From Synergistaceae bacterium (GTDB lineage: Bacteria > Synergistota > Synergistia > Synergistales > Aminobacteriaceae), in NCBI GenBank assembly GCA_017443945.1, contig JAFSXS010000019.1:1-53261 (forward strand): a DNA stretch of 53,261 nt, written 5' to 3'. This document shows, piece by piece, positions 1 through 8,766 of this stretch. Every line of letters begins with the position of its first letter. Within the stretch, counting starts at the first letter, position 1. A model generated the notes under the pieces. The model did no database searches and was not told where the DNA came from. It saw nothing but the letters and a program-made list of their open reading frames with translations. Position numbers and translations under genes: made by a program.

Positions 1-20
1 AGCGCGAACCGGGAAAAATT

Positions 21-779
21 TTATCGCCGGCGTAACAATTTTTTTGCACAGTACCGCAGCCAATGATGAATAATGTAATGATTTCTATGAATAAAATCTG
101 TCCGGCATTGTGCGCAAGTAGTCTTGATTAACGGAAAAATTTTCGCATATTTTCGGCAGAGCTTGTAGAATCCATAATGAAACGAGAACGACAAATTACC
201 CGATGAGAGGTGCAGCAGCTTTATATCGCAAATAAATATTTTTCCCGAATATTTTTCCTGAGTGTGAAGACATGCTTCCGCAGCGTATAAATGCCAGTTA
301 TCGCAAATTTTTTCGTCAAATTTATTATTCGCAAAATGTTCCGTGAGTCCCCCGAAAAAGCATTCACCAAATGTGTTGCATTCCATAATAGAGCCTCGTA
401 CGCGAAAATCTCCCGCATAACCAATTTCGCCGGTTTTATTCCATTTATGCAAAATATTTGTGAAGACTCCGGACTCATCAAATTTAACGCCGGCAACTCC
501 TAAAATATCATGCTGGCCGATCTGCTCAAGATATGATAAAAACTTTGCGAGCGTATCAGGTTCATTCAGCAAAATATCTTGATGTGAGAAAATTACATAT
601 TTTGTGCGGATTTGACTCAACACTGAATTATAAGCACTTGCACACGACGAAAAATTTTTATTGCCGACGTTATTAATGCCGATTAAGTCATAATTGCAGG
701 TTTGAGTCTTTAGAGAGTTCACGAAATTATTATATACGCCCTCGTTGCTGTAACAGCAAATTATTGTTATTTCGCTCAT
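21..779 (-). CDS. Glycosyltransferase, StrF-like GT2 type
   Basis: 252-residue protein resembling the small GT-A glycosyltransferases of the StrF/Glyco_tranf_2_5 type. It opens with a beta-strand (EITIICCYSNE) and has the 'YVIFSHQDI' segment that replaces the usual DxD region in this group, followed by an acidic/aromatic acceptor half and a basic C-terminus (KKLLRRR). No membrane segment or signal peptide, so a cytoplasmic transferase acting on a surface glycan precursor is likely. The start at 779 is chosen because an AGGAG lies a few bases upstream and inside the end of the ABC-F gene; a nine-residue upstream extension has no ribosome binding site. It follows the ABC-F gene by 7 bases. The donor and acceptor sugars cannot be read from sequence. 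Confidence 0.75.
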   Translation of the reverse strand: MSEITIICCYSNEGVYNNFVNSLKTQTCNYDLIGINNVGNKNFSSCASAYNSVLSQIRTKYVIFSHQDILLNEPDTLAKFLSYLEQIGQHDILGVAGVKFDESGVFTNILHKWNKTGEIGYAGDFRVRGSIMECNTFGECFFGGLTEHFANNKFDEKICDNWHLYAAEACLHTQEKYSGKIFICDIKLLHLSSGNLSFSFHYGFYKLCRKYAKIFPLIKTTCAQCRTDFIHRNHYIIHHWLRYCAKKLLRRR

Positions 780-786
780 AAATAAA

Positions 787-2676
787 TCACTCCTGTAAAT
801 TTTCAAGTTTCAGGCTTAAGTCTTCCCATTGAGAATAAAAATTTTGCAGCTCCTTATCAAGGTTATCACGTTCTATCATGAGAGATTTTATTTTTCCTGA
901 GTCCGCTAATATTTCAGGGTTGCACAATAAATTATCAATCTCGTTAATTCTTGCTTCTAAGTCAGAAATATTTTTCTCGCACTGGACAATTAATTTTTTC
1001 ACGGCTCTAATTTCGCGTAAATTGCTGTCATGATTCAAATTTTTTGACTTGGCCGGAGCGTGTGTTATTTCCTGACTCGTTAATGACTCCTCGCGTTTTT
1101 CTAGGAACCACGAATAATTTCCGGGATAATCGTATAATTTGCCGTCTCTTATCTCTAAGACTCTTTCTGCTAGAACGTCTAAAAAATGTCTGTCATGCGA
1201 TACAATTAATAATGTGCCTTGATACTTGAGTAAAGCTCGTTCTACAATTTCGCGTGTATTCTGGTCTAAATGGTTAGTGGGTTCGTCTAGGATTAAAAAA
1301 TTTGTCTCCTCAAGCATTAATTTATAGAGTGCTAATCTTGCCTTCTCTCCTCCTGATAAAACGCTGGCTGATTTATTTATGTCATCGCCCGAAAATAGGA
1401 AAGCTCCCAGCAAATTACGCCGTTCAACGTCATTTAAGCGTGAAGACACCGATCTTGCTTCCTCGAATACCGTATGAGAATAATTTATATTTTGTGCGCT
1501 TTCTTGCGAGTAATAAGCAAATTTCACGTTGTGGCCGAGTTTTATAATTCCGTCAGAGGGCGATTCGTTCATGCTTAAGAGTCTTAGAAGTGTGGATTTT
1601 CCTGCACCGTTAATGCCGACGAGTGCGACTCTTTCTCCGCGATTTATCACAAAATTTACGTCATGGAAGACGCATAAATCACCGTAATTTTTCGCGAGAT
1701 TAGAAACTTTCAGGACTTCCCAACCGCTTGCAGGTGCTTCCGGGATATTAATTTTTACGGTTTTGTCGTGTGCAGCGAGTTCGATACGATTAATTTTTTC
1801 GAGCTGCTTAATCCTGCTTTGAACTTGTGCTGCTTTCGTAGCTTTATATCTGAATCTGTTAATAAATGACTCGATTCGCTTTATTTCACTTTGCTGGCGT
1901 GTAAATGCTTTTGTGAGTAATTCTTGATTCTGCGCTTTGACTTCGAGAAATTCATCATAATTATACGGATAAAGAGTGATAGTCCCGTGTTCTAAATCTG
2001 CAATTGATTCGGCAATGTTTTCGAGAAATCTTGTATCATGTGAGACTGCTGCGACTGCGCCTTTATGAGTCCTTAGCCAGCCTTCAAGCCATTCCATACT
2101 CTCTGTATCTAAATGATTTGTAGGTTCATCGAGTAAAAGCACATCAGGAGACTCGATCAATAATGCAGCAATAGCAATTCTCATTTTCCAGCCTCCGGAA
2201 AAATCGCGGCAGTTTTTCATTTCGTCGCCCCTCACGAAGCCTAGACCGTGCAAAATTTTTAACGCCATTGACTCGAAAGCAAACCCGCCTAAATTCTCGA
2301 ATCTGCGTTCAAGTCGTGAATGTTCGTTCAATAAGGACTCGTGATTAATTTGTGGGAGCGATAATTTTTCCTCGACGGCGCGTAATTTTGACTCGATTTC
2401 TGCGATACCTGCGCGGGATTTCAAATATTGCATTAACGGCACCGGTTCAAGTTCGATTAAGTCCTGCGGTAAATATCCGACTGTTAAATTTTTTGAGCGT
2501 TCGATTATGCCTGAGTCCGCTTGAATTTCGCCCGTAATCACCCGCAAGAGTGTAGTTTTTCCGACACCATTTGCACCGACAATGCCTATTCGTGAATTGT
2601 CCTGAATCTGCAAATTGAGTCCGTTAAATATAATTCTTTCGCCGAATGAAAGTTTTAAATTTTTTATGTCGATCAT
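787..2676 (-). CDS. ABC-F family ATPase (translation factor type)
   Basis: 629-residue soluble protein with two fused ABC ATPase domains and no membrane segments, the ABC-F architecture (Uup/YheS/EttA relatives), which acts on ribosomes rather than in transport. Visible motifs: Walker A GANGVGKTT at residues 34-42, signature FSGGWKMR and Walker B LLLDEPTNHLD in domain 1; Walker A GINGAGKST, signature LSGGEKAR and ILDEPTNHLD in domain 2. The inter-domain linker is long, basic and helical. A charged coiled-coil tail occupies roughly the last 90 residues, as in Uup/YheS. No clear Shine-Dalgarno precedes the ATG. Exact subfamily, and whether it protects against antibiotics or has a housekeeping role, are not resolved. 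Confidence 0.9.
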   Translation of the reverse strand: MIDIKNLKLSFGERIIFNGLNLQIQDNSRIGIVGANGVGKTTLLRVITGEIQADSGIIERSKNLTVGYLPQDLIELEPVPLMQYLKSRAGIAEIESKLRAVEEKLSLPQINHESLLNEHSRLERRFENLGGFAFESMALKILHGLGFVRGDEMKNCRDFSGGWKMRIAIAALLIESPDVLLLDEPTNHLDTESMEWLEGWLRTHKGAVAAVSHDTRFLENIAESIADLEHGTITLYPYNYDEFLEVKAQNQELLTKAFTRQQSEIKRIESFINRFRYKATKAAQVQSRIKQLEKINRIELAAHDKTVKINIPEAPASGWEVLKVSNLAKNYGDLCVFHDVNFVINRGERVALVGINGAGKSTLLRLLSMNESPSDGIIKLGHNVKFAYYSQESAQNINYSHTVFEEARSVSSRLNDVERRNLLGAFLFSGDDINKSASVLSGGEKARLALYKLMLEETNFLILDEPTNHLDQNTREIVERALLKYQGTLLIVSHDRHFLDVLAERVLEIRDGKLYDYPGNYSWFLEKREESLTSQEITHAPAKSKNLNHDSNLREIRAVKKLIVQCEKNISDLEARINEIDNLLCNPEILADSGKIKSLMIERDNLDKELQNFYSQWEDLSLKLENLQE

Positions 2677-2750
2677 GAAAATATATTAGCACAGAGACGG
2701 GAAAATTTTTTTATTAGTGCTAAAGATTCCCGTAAAAATTTGTAATGGAT

Positions 2751-2886
2751 AAACATTTTCGAAAAGCTATAACAAAATATTTCTGTTGAGCTAAAAACTT
2801 GAATATTTACAAAAATTTGTTGTATATGTGCGACCCTTTTTTTCCCCGCCTGTAATTATAAATGCACGTTTCCGAAAAACTTTATT
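2751..2886 (-). repeat. Dispersed repeat R1, copy a
   Basis: One of six related intergenic segments in the window. Its core on the minus strand reads ACGTGCATTTATAATTAC, then a G-rich/A-rich stretch (GGCGGGGAAAA), then a GGGTCGCACATATACAAC-like block and CAAATTT. Copies a and b share an additional inner segment of about 34 bases (containing TTGAGCTAAAAACTTG) that is absent from the copy at 36325. No coding potential. Confidence 0.75.
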
Positions 2887-3119
2887 ATATAACAAATGCA
2901 CTTGAATAGCTGTAAAACTTTTTGCATGTTCGCGACGTGAGGCCAACGAGAGCAGTTATTGACGCACAATCGGCACAGGTTGTAAAAAGGTTTTCGCCTT
3001 TGACTTTGCATAGATTTGAAAATTTAATGAATCATGACTCGGAGTAAAATTCTCGAACAAAATATTTCTGTACGTGTGATATTGATATTATAGTTAACAC
3101 ACTTGATTTATTATGTTAA

Positions 3120-3210
3120 TGGTATAATTTGTATAGGAAATTTTTTCACTCAATATTTCACGAAAAACGACAATTTTACAACTACATTTGCAACTACAAA
3201 AAAGTTAATC
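3120..3210 (+). repeat. Repeat R2, copy a (promoter-like plus tandem motif)
   Basis: Contains TGGTATAAT (an extended -10 sequence) at 3120-3128, then AAATTTTTTCACTCA, and from about 3173 the doubled motif ATTTTACAACTAC / ATTTGCAACTAC followed by AAAAAAGTTAAT. The same arrangement recurs at 37165 and 46286. No gene follows directly in the next 400 bases. Confidence 0.6.
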
Positions 3211-3439
3211 TTTAGCAGTTACAGTAATACTTCGCACAAAAATTTTATTTTTTATCTATGCGATTCATTGTGCTAATTTATTGTTGATAGAGTAGAGCTG
3301 TCTGGAAAAATTTTTTGCAAGTGTTAAAGTGTAATAACTATATTATTTCTTCACGCATTACCCGCAAATTTTTTATGAGCTTGTGAGCTGTATCTGGTGA
3401 ACATAATGAACTATAATAGCACTTGCATGCAGCTGGAAT

Positions 3440-3576
3440 TATTTAAATCATAAAATATTTTTGTTGAGCTAAAAACTTGAATATTTACAAAAAATTTTGT
3501 GTGCGACCTGTTTTTTTTTCGTACTCTTTTTCCCCGCCCGTAATTATAAATGCATGTTTCCGGAAGACTTTATTAA
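3440..3576 (-). repeat. Dispersed repeat R1, copy b
   Basis: Same orientation as copy a and alignable to it over about 120 bases, including the TTGAGCTAAAAACTTG segment, the GTGCGACC block, the poly-T/CCCCGCC block and TAATTATAAATGCATG. It ends about 70 bases before the glycosyltransferase start, so it may contribute to that gene's leader. Confidence 0.75.
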
Positions 3577-3644
3577 TATAATTTTATGTCGCCCCTTTTT
3601 GTGAGAAAATATAACAAAATTTTTATGATATTCAGGAGGTCTAT

Positions 3645-4625
3645 ATGGATTCAGATTTAATCAGCGTAATTATTCCCGTTTATAATGCGCAAAATTATAT
3701 AGAAAAATGTATTGATTCACTAATAAAGCAGGATTATACAAACCTCGAAATTATTATAGTGAACGACGGCAGCACAGATAACTCAGAAAAAATTTGCAAA
3801 TCTTTCGCCGACAAAGACAGCCGGATAAAATATTTCTCCAAACCAAACGGAGGCCCGGCAGCTGCGAGAAATTATGCACTCGATAGAATGACCGGAAAAT
3901 ATGTAACTTTTCTCGATAATGATGATTGGATTTTGCCTAATTATGTGAGTGAGCTTTATAATTTGCTGATAAAGTATAATGCTGATTTTTCCTGCTGTTA
4001 CGAAGCACACGAAATAGAACAACTCGACAATAAACACGAAATTATCATTACAGAGTACTCGAAAGACGAATTTGCAGAAAAATTAATCCCTGACGAAATC
4101 GGCAGTAAATTAATTTGCAGATTATTCAAATCAGAACTGTTTGACGGACTCAGAATGCCCGAAGATTTTAGAAGCGTCGAAGATATGAGAATCTTACCTC
4201 AAATTTTAATGCGCTCAAAAAAAGTTGTCTCGACAAATAAATATTTATATTACTATTATGTTAACCCAGCCGGAGCAAGTGCAGTGTATTCGCAAAATCC
4301 GTCGCGCTCAATAGAAGTATCACGAATCTTTATCGAACGCTATGACATCGCAAAAAATTGGGTGCCCGATAGAGTGCCGCTAGTATTAGACAGGGCTGTC
4401 TGGTGGGGGGTATCTTCCTTTTGCTTGTACAATGAGAAATATGCAGAAATTTACGGCGGACATTACAGAACGATTCAAGAATTTTTCAAGGCTCATGAAA
4501 GCGAAATAGCCTGCTCGCCCTTGATAGCAAGAAAATATAAAGTTTCAGCAAAATTACTCGGAAGAAAGCGATTCAAAACTTTTTTCACGATTTTGCGTAT
4601 AATTCATTTTCTGAAGGGTAAATAA
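3645..4625 (+). CDS. Glycosyltransferase family 2
   Basis: 326-residue GT-A fold transferase. The N-terminal 110 residues carry the family hallmarks: ISVIIPVYNAQNYIEKCIDSL, then IVNDGSTDNS (nucleotide-binding Asp), PNGGPAAARN, and the DxD metal site as FLDNDDWI. The C-terminal two thirds is the variable acceptor domain, ending with a short basic amphipathic stretch (ILRIIHFLKGK) that could touch the membrane. Good ribosome binding site (TCAGGAGG, 7 bases before ATG). It is a typical capsule, LPS or O-antigen side-chain transferase; donor and acceptor cannot be assigned. It stands alone rather than within a polysaccharide cluster, 51 bases ahead of thrC. Confidence 0.88.
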   Translation: MDSDLISVIIPVYNAQNYIEKCIDSLIKQDYTNLEIIIVNDGSTDNSEKICKSFADKDSRIKYFSKPNGGPAAARNYALDRMTGKYVTFLDNDDWILPNYVSELYNLLIKYNADFSCCYEAHEIEQLDNKHEIIITEYSKDEFAEKLIPDEIGSKLICRLFKSELFDGLRMPEDFRSVEDMRILPQILMRSKKVVSTNKYLYYYYVNPAGASAVYSQNPSRSIEVSRIFIERYDIAKNWVPDRVPLVLDRAVWWGVSSFCLYNEKYAEIYGGHYRTIQEFFKAHESEIACSPLIARKYKVSAKLLGRKRFKTFFTILRIIHFLKGK

Positions 4626-4676
4626 AAGCTGTGATAATATAGCAGCAAAAAATTTTTCAGGAGGAATTTATTTATT

Positions 4677-5720
4677 ATGGGAGTATTGAAGCACTATAGA
4701 GAATTATTACCGGTTACAGCAAATACGCCGGATGTGAATCTTGAAGAAGGATCAACGCCGTTAATTTTTTTGCCTAGAGTAAGTGAAAGGCTCGGAATTA
4801 AATTATTCGGAAAATTTGAAGGCTGCAACCCGTCTGGATCGTTCAAAGACAGGGGCATGGTCTTAGCAGTTGCAAAGGCGTTAGAAGAAGGCAAACGTGC
4901 AATAATCTGCGCATCAACAGGAAATACAAGCGCGTCGGCTGCTGCTTATGCTGCGTCACAGGGGATTCCTTGTTTTGTGTTATTGCCTGCTGGTAAAGTC
5001 GCACTCGGAAAACTTGCACAGGCTTTAATGTACGGCGCAAAAGTTATAGCAGTGAAGGGAAATTTTGACAGAGCACTCGAATTAGCGCGTGAAGGTGCAG
5101 AAAAAACCGGTTGTGCTATGGTAAATTCTGTTAACCCGTTTAGACTCATTGGTCAGCGTTCAGGAGCTTGGGAAATCTGCGACGTTCTCGGACATGCTCC
5201 AGACTGGCACGCTATACCCGTAGGCAATGCAGGAAATATCAGCGCATATTGGGCAGGTTACAACGAATATTTTAAGCTCGGAAAAATAAACACTCTTCCG
5301 CGAATGATGGGATTTCAGGCAGAAGGAGCAGCACCGCTCGTAAATAATAAACCATGTCCGAATCCTGAGACAATCGCAACAGCAATAAGAATCGGAAATC
5401 CTGTAAGCGCACATTTAGCACGTGCAGCAGTGAAAGAATCTAACGGCGAATTTAATTCCGTTACTGACTCAGAGATTCTAAACGCTCAAAAAATTTTAGC
5501 ATCAGAGGGCGGAGTCTTTGCTGAACCTGCGTCATGTGCTCCATTAGCGGGACTGATAAAATTAAAGTCTCTCGGAAAATTGCCGGAAGGAATCACAGCT
5601 GTAATGATTCTCACTGGTAACGGCTTAAAGGATCCTGATACAGCAATGAGTCAAGTCGGGAAGCCCATAGAAATTAATGATACTCTTGATGATTTAATGA
5701 AGGTCTTAGAATGCCGTTAA
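4677..5720 (+). CDS. thrC: Threonine synthase
   Basis: 347-residue PLP enzyme converting O-phosphohomoserine to threonine, the last step of threonine synthesis. The PLP-binding lysine is Lys57 in GSFKDRG, followed by the ASTGNTSASAAAYAA phosphate/substrate loop. A glycine-rich PLP phosphate site (GNAGNISAYW) lies mid-protein and the C-terminal ILTGNGLKD is diagnostic of ThrC. Length fits the short (Bacillus-type) class. AGGAGG precedes the ATG. It overlaps thrB by 10 bases, so the two are almost certainly translated as a coupled pair. No T-box or leader peptide is visible upstream. Confidence 0.95.
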   Translation: MGVLKHYRELLPVTANTPDVNLEEGSTPLIFLPRVSERLGIKLFGKFEGCNPSGSFKDRGMVLAVAKALEEGKRAIICASTGNTSASAAAYAASQGIPCFVLLPAGKVALGKLAQALMYGAKVIAVKGNFDRALELAREGAEKTGCAMVNSVNPFRLIGQRSGAWEICDVLGHAPDWHAIPVGNAGNISAYWAGYNEYFKLGKINTLPRMMGFQAEGAAPLVNNKPCPNPETIATAIRIGNPVSAHLARAAVKESNGEFNSVTDSEILNAQKILASEGGVFAEPASCAPLAGLIKLKSLGKLPEGITAVMILTGNGLKDPDTAMSQVGKPIEINDTLDDLMKVLECR

Positions 5721-6628
5721 TTAGTCTTAAGGTACCCGCAACAACTGCAAATTTAGGTTCCGGATTTGACACGCTGGGAATGGCATTAAGTCTCTATAAT
5801 ATTTTCACGGTTGATAAAATTCTGCCTGAAGGTGAATATGCCTGCGAAATTTCCGGAGAAGGTGTCGACGAACTCAAGGACGCGCGAAAAAATATGATCG
5901 TAACAAGTTATCTGCGTGCGTGCCAAGAATGGAATTTGCAAGCTAAGGGGTTTGCGTTCTCATGCTGTAATGCAGTGCCGTTAAATAGGGGTCTGGGCAG
6001 CTCTTCAACTGCTGTAGTTGCCGGAGTAGTAATCGCTAATTTATTGAGTGAGTCAAATTTTCCGGAAAGTGAATTACTGCGCGTCATGACATTAATAGAA
6101 GGTCATCCGGATAATGTAGTGCCGTGCTTTATAGGGGGTATGACTGTCTCATGCTGGGACGGCGAGTCATTGCGTTATGTGAGGCTGCCTGCTTTGCCTG
6201 ATAGTTTGAATGTTATAGCTGCTGTTCCTGATTTCCAAGTTCATACGGAAGACGCGAGAAAAATTTTGCCTGATAGCGTGCCTTTTCGTGATGCAGTCTT
6301 TAATGTGAGTCATGCGTCTTTATTGTGTGCTGCGTGGGCGATGGGGCGCTGGGATTTATTGCGTGTCGGAATGGAAGACAGACTTCACCAACCACACCGG
6401 GCGAAATTATTTCCTGGTGAGACGGGAGAAAAATTTTTCAGCGAGATTGCGAATCATCCTGACTGCATAGCGACTGCAATATCAGGATCAGGGCCTACAA
6501 TGATAGCGATAGTTCACGGCCAGGCGGGTAAATTATCGGGTGCAATGTGCAAATTATTCACGGACGGAGGGGCAGCTTCTCACTTTTTTGTGTTAAATTG
6601 TGCATCGTCGGGGACTGTCATAGAGTAA
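5711..6628 (+). CDS. thrB: Homoserine kinase
   Basis: 305-residue GHMP-family kinase that phosphorylates L-homoserine and so supplies the substrate of the overlapping upstream thrC. Motif 1 (VPATTANLGSGFDTLGMAL) is at residues 8-26, the ATP-binding GHMP loop PLNRGLGSSST at 90-100, and the C-terminal motif 3 appears as AISGSGPTMIA. Length is typical. The order thrC-thrB with a 10-base overlap is a compact threonine operon; hom is not in the window. Downstream lies a GC-rich inverted repeat and repeat R4. Confidence 0.95.
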   Translation: MPLISLKVPATTANLGSGFDTLGMALSLYNIFTVDKILPEGEYACEISGEGVDELKDARKNMIVTSYLRACQEWNLQAKGFAFSCCNAVPLNRGLGSSSTAVVAGVVIANLLSESNFPESELLRVMTLIEGHPDNVVPCFIGGMTVSCWDGESLRYVRLPALPDSLNVIAAVPDFQVHTEDARKILPDSVPFRDAVFNVSHASLLCAAWAMGRWDLLRVGMEDRLHQPHRAKLFPGETGEKFFSEIANHPDCIATAISGSGPTMIAIVHGQAGKLSGAMCKLFTDGGAASHFFVLNCASSGTVIE

Positions 6629-6722
6629 AAAAATTTTATCGCCGTATGTACGTTGAATTTGTTATGAGTCCGCCGCCTCGCCCCACCCACCCACCCTGCT
6701 CGGCGGCGGAAAAAGCAAAAGA
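6626..6722 (+). repeat. Repeat R4, copy a, with GC-rich inverted repeat
   Basis: Starts at the thrB stop with TAAAAAAATTTTATCGCCG, continues through GAATTTGTTATG and TCCGCCGCCTC, and ends AAAAGCAAAAG. It contains CCGCCGCC at 6670-6677 pairing with GGCGGCGG at 6702-6709 around a C-rich 24-base loop. The same order of motifs follows the siroheme-type gene at about 8767. It may act as a transcript 3' end, though it lacks a T-run. Confidence 0.5.
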
Positions 6723-6729
6723 CTCGCCG

Positions 6730-7263
6730 TTAATCCCACTTTTCAGACTTGTATATAATCTGAATGAATCTATTATTTATTGACGAACCCGGGAATCTTT
6801 TCGAGGCTTCCGGATTATATGTCATTGTTATAGTTGTATATCTGTCCGGAGTCCATGCGTTAGAGAGAATTAATTTGCGGCTGTTTCTTGCGCTTATTCT
6901 CGGTCTCTCGTTGCCTGAACCGTAAGCCCTGTTAAAGCCCTTCTGTAATAGCTCGTAAAATTGCCGGTCCTTCTCTGCGTCGCCCATGCTCTGAAGATAT
7001 GCCGCTTTAGTCTTCAAAACTTTTTGCTTGTAAAAGCTGAATATAAACGTAGCCGGGTAACCTTCAAACATGCCTTCCATAGTGAGAGAGTCTTTGCGTG
7101 GAGTTACGACTCTTGCACCGCTGTTCTGCATTCGTTTTTGTGTGCGTGCGTAGGTGTGCCCGAACGGAAGAGACATAAATGCGTCTGCGCTGTTAGAGAG
7201 TGCATAAGCCGCCGAGCTGATGAAAATTATTATTAGTGCGGGAAAAAATTTTTTTGCGTTCAT
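6730..7263 (-). CDS. Exported protein of unknown function
   Basis: 177 residues, not recognised. The N-terminus is a clear signal peptide (MNAKKFFPALIIIFISSAAYALS, cleavage probably after AYA), so the mature 155-residue protein should be periplasmic. The mature part begins with a small hydrophobic stretch and then mixed strand/helix sequence with several basic patches; no cysteines or catalytic motif stand out. A TCACCTC-type complement just upstream of the ATG gives a GAGGTG ribosome binding site. It is followed upstream by hicB with an 11-base gap, and its start overlaps no other gene. It resembles other small secreted proteins in this window only in having a signal peptide. Confidence 0.7.
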   Translation of the reverse strand: MNAKKFFPALIIIFISSAAYALSNSADAFMSLPFGHTYARTQKRMQNSGARVVTPRKDSLTMEGMFEGYPATFIFSFYKQKVLKTKAAYLQSMGDAEKDRQFYELLQKGFNRAYGSGNERPRISARNSRKLILSNAWTPDRYTTITMTYNPEASKRFPGSSINNRFIQIIYKSEKWD

Positions 7264-7274
7264 GTAATATCACC

Positions 7275-7484
7275 TCATGCGTAAAGTAATTTTCCGGCAG
7301 GTTCGGGAATTTCGCGGCCAAGTGATATAGCTGTCTCGATCCATTCTTGAATCACTATTCCTGCATTGTATAGAGCTTCCTGCGGCGTTGATCCGTCTGA
7401 CATGCACCCGGCCAGTTCGGGAACTTCCACGATAAATTTATTGTCAAGCTCAGACCAGTAAATAATTTTTTCGTACTTGTCCAT
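7275..7484 (-). CDS. hicB: HicB-family antitoxin
   Basis: 69 residues with the partial RNase H-like HicB fold: YWSELDNKFIVEVPELAGCMSDGSTPQEALYNAGIVIQEWIE is the standard HicB core. It is a short single-domain form with no recognisable C-terminal ribbon-helix-helix or HTH segment, so how the operon is autoregulated is unclear. It is encoded 20 bases downstream of a HicA-like toxin gene in the usual hicA-hicB order. Its role would be to bind and block HicA. Confidence 0.85.
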   Translation of the reverse strand: MDKYEKIIYWSELDNKFIVEVPELAGCMSDGSTPQEALYNAGIVIQEWIETAISLGREIPEPAGKLLYA

Positions 7485-7504
7485 TTATTAACCTCCATAA
7501 AATA

Positions 7505-7753
7505 TTAAAGTTTCAAACCATATTTGATTATAATATTTCGCACTTGTTTAACCTGATACGCTTTAGCGCTGCTTCCGTCAGACTGAATATTGATAATTTC
7601 TTCGATTCCTTCATGCCAATAAATAAAATGACTCCCCTTAGTACGATGATAAAATCCGAGAGAATCAAGCAACTTTTGCAAATCACTAAACGCTATATTA
7701 CTATCCCTTGAACCGCTAAGTACTAGAGATAAAATTTTAGGTGTTGATGTCAT
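7505..7753 (-). CDS. hicA: HicA-family mRNA interferase toxin
   Basis: 82-residue double-stranded-RNA-binding-fold toxin. FSDLQKLLDSLGFYHRTKGSHFIYWH matches the HicA core, with the catalytic histidine at residue 42 in GSHFIY, and the C-terminal strand/helix RNIIIKYGL is also typical. The first 20 residues are an extension relative to the shortest HicA proteins and carry the conserved serine/leucine-rich start. It lies immediately upstream of hicB on the same strand, making a complete type II toxin-antitoxin module. The following (upstream) gene ends only 3 bases before it. Confidence 0.85.
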   Translation of the reverse strand: MTSTPKILSLVLSGSRDSNIAFSDLQKLLDSLGFYHRTKGSHFIYWHEGIEEIINIQSDGSSAKAYQVKQVRNIIIKYGLKL

Positions 7754-7756
7754 GAT

Positions 7757-8098
7757 TTAAAATTCCCATTCAAGAAAATTTGCGCTTCTTGCCTCGTTGC
7801 CGCTGCCTTTTGTGAAGAACGCTTTATATTTTCTTGACGCATATCTCTTGACTCTTGCCGGGCGTAATTCAGCTCTTGCTACTAATTTATAATGTCTGTC
7901 GTAAAATAGCATACTCCCGCCGAATGTGCGATTATATTTTGTCTTGTTCGTTATCGTAAGAGTCAAGCTGTCAAAATTGTAATGCACACCAGAAAATAAT
8001 AATCCGTTTCTGCCTGGGACTCTGCCCTCACGTATAAAAGCCTCGCTCACTCCCGTTAATGTCAGAAAAATTAATATAAACGCTGCAAATTTTTTCAT
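7757..8098 (-). CDS. Small exported protein of unknown function
   Basis: 113 residues. The start at 8098 is chosen because GGAGGG lies 7-12 bases upstream and the protein then opens with a signal peptide (MKKFAAFILIFLTLTGVSEA). The mature ~93 residues read like a small beta-sandwich (YNFDSLTLTITNKTKYNRTFGGSMLFYDRHYKLVAR), a pattern seen in secreted FxLYD-like domains; this is a weak resemblance. Divergent from the siroheme gene at 8163, sharing a 64-base promoter region. It is possibly co-transcribed with hicAB. Confidence 0.7.
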   Translation of the reverse strand: MKKFAAFILIFLTLTGVSEAFIREGRVPGRNGLLFSGVHYNFDSLTLTITNKTKYNRTFGGSMLFYDRHYKLVARAELRPARVKRYASRKYKAFFTKGSGNEARSANFLEWEF

Positions 8099-8162
8099 GT
8101 CAATAATTCCCTCCTTCAAGTTAAAATCTATAATAATAATAGCATGAAGGGAGACAAGTTTT

Positions 8163-8732
8163 ATGCAATATCCTTTATTCCCGTTTATGATTGACATATC
8201 TGACAGCAAAATATTAATTATCGGCGGGGGTCATGTTGCTTCAAGACGTGCGGAGACTCTGTTAAAGTGCGGTGCAGAAGTTACGGCGGTGAGTCCGTTA
8301 TTTATTGATGATTTTCCGGAAAAAGTTATAAAAATTTGCCGTGCATTCAAAATTTCTGATATTGATAAAAAATTTTTGTTCGTTATAGCGGCCTCTGACA
8401 ATCGCGAAATAAATAGACTCGTTCATGACCGCGCAAAGAGTCTTGATATTCCCGTAAATATTGCTGATAATCAGAATGAATGCGATTTCTTTTTCCCGTC
8501 GCTGATAAATTATGAAAATATTGCAGTGAGTGTGAGTTCAGCCGGCGAATCAAGCAAATTAACCCGCAAATTATCAGATAGACTCCGTGAAATTTGGCCG
8601 ATTTGGGTTCGTGAAGAGCGCGAAAAAAATACTTGCTTTTACGCCTTATCCCAAGACTTAGCACAGAGAATCCCGCTATTTTTGCCGTCATCAACAGTGA
8701 ATTTGCGCGACTCATGGGCGGGGAGGGGGTAA
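8163..8732 (+). CDS. Precorrin-2 dehydrogenase / siroheme synthase N-terminal type
   Basis: 189 residues matching the Met8p/SirC/CysG-N family, which oxidises precorrin-2 to sirohydrochlorin with NAD and may insert iron. The NAD-binding loop is ILIIGGGHVASRRAETLL (residues 17-34), followed by VTAVSP, FVIAASDNREIN and the IADNQNECDFFFPSLI region typical of the family. A later SSAGESSKLTRKLSDRLRE segment corresponds to the family's active-site helix region. GGGAG 9 bases before the ATG. The C-terminus is short compared with 200+ residue homologues and runs straight into a G-rich segment, so slight truncation is possible. No other siroheme or cobalamin gene is in the window. Confidence 0.82.
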   Translation: MQYPLFPFMIDISDSKILIIGGGHVASRRAETLLKCGAEVTAVSPLFIDDFPEKVIKICRAFKISDIDKKFLFVIAASDNREINRLVHDRAKSLDIPVNIADNQNECDFFFPSLINYENIAVSVSSAGESSKLTRKLSDRLREIWPIWVREEREKNTCFYALSQDLAQRIPLFLPSSTVNLRDSWAGRG

Positions 8733-8758
8733 GGGGGACGGGCTTTTGGGGGTCCCCC
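8733..8758. other. G/C-rich inverted repeat after siroheme gene
   Basis: GGGGGAC at 8733-8739 pairs perfectly with GTCCCCC at 8752-8758 around a 12-base loop. No poly-T tract follows directly, so it is a possible transcript end or insertion scar rather than a classic intrinsic terminator. The composition is strikingly unlike the surrounding AT-rich DNA. Confidence 0.5.
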
Positions 8759-8766
8759 TCGTACAC

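Larger units (their letters stand above)
2677..3644. other. Gene-free, repeat-rich intergenic region
   Basis: About 970 bases with no credible gene on either strand. It contains two direct copies of repeat family R1 and one copy of repeat family R2 with its own -10 sequence, each listed separately. The rest is AT-rich with scattered AAAATTTTT tracts. Only the last few bases (the AGGAGG before the glycosyltransferase at 3645) have an evident role. Confidence 0.7.

Noticed and set aside
4600..4700. T-box or leader peptide before thrC
   Set aside because: Only 51 bases lie between the glycosyltransferase stop and the thrC start, too short for either.
8733..8758. Intrinsic terminator after the siroheme gene
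   Set aside because: The hairpin is strong but no T-run follows on either strand within a few bases; kept only as an inverted repeat.
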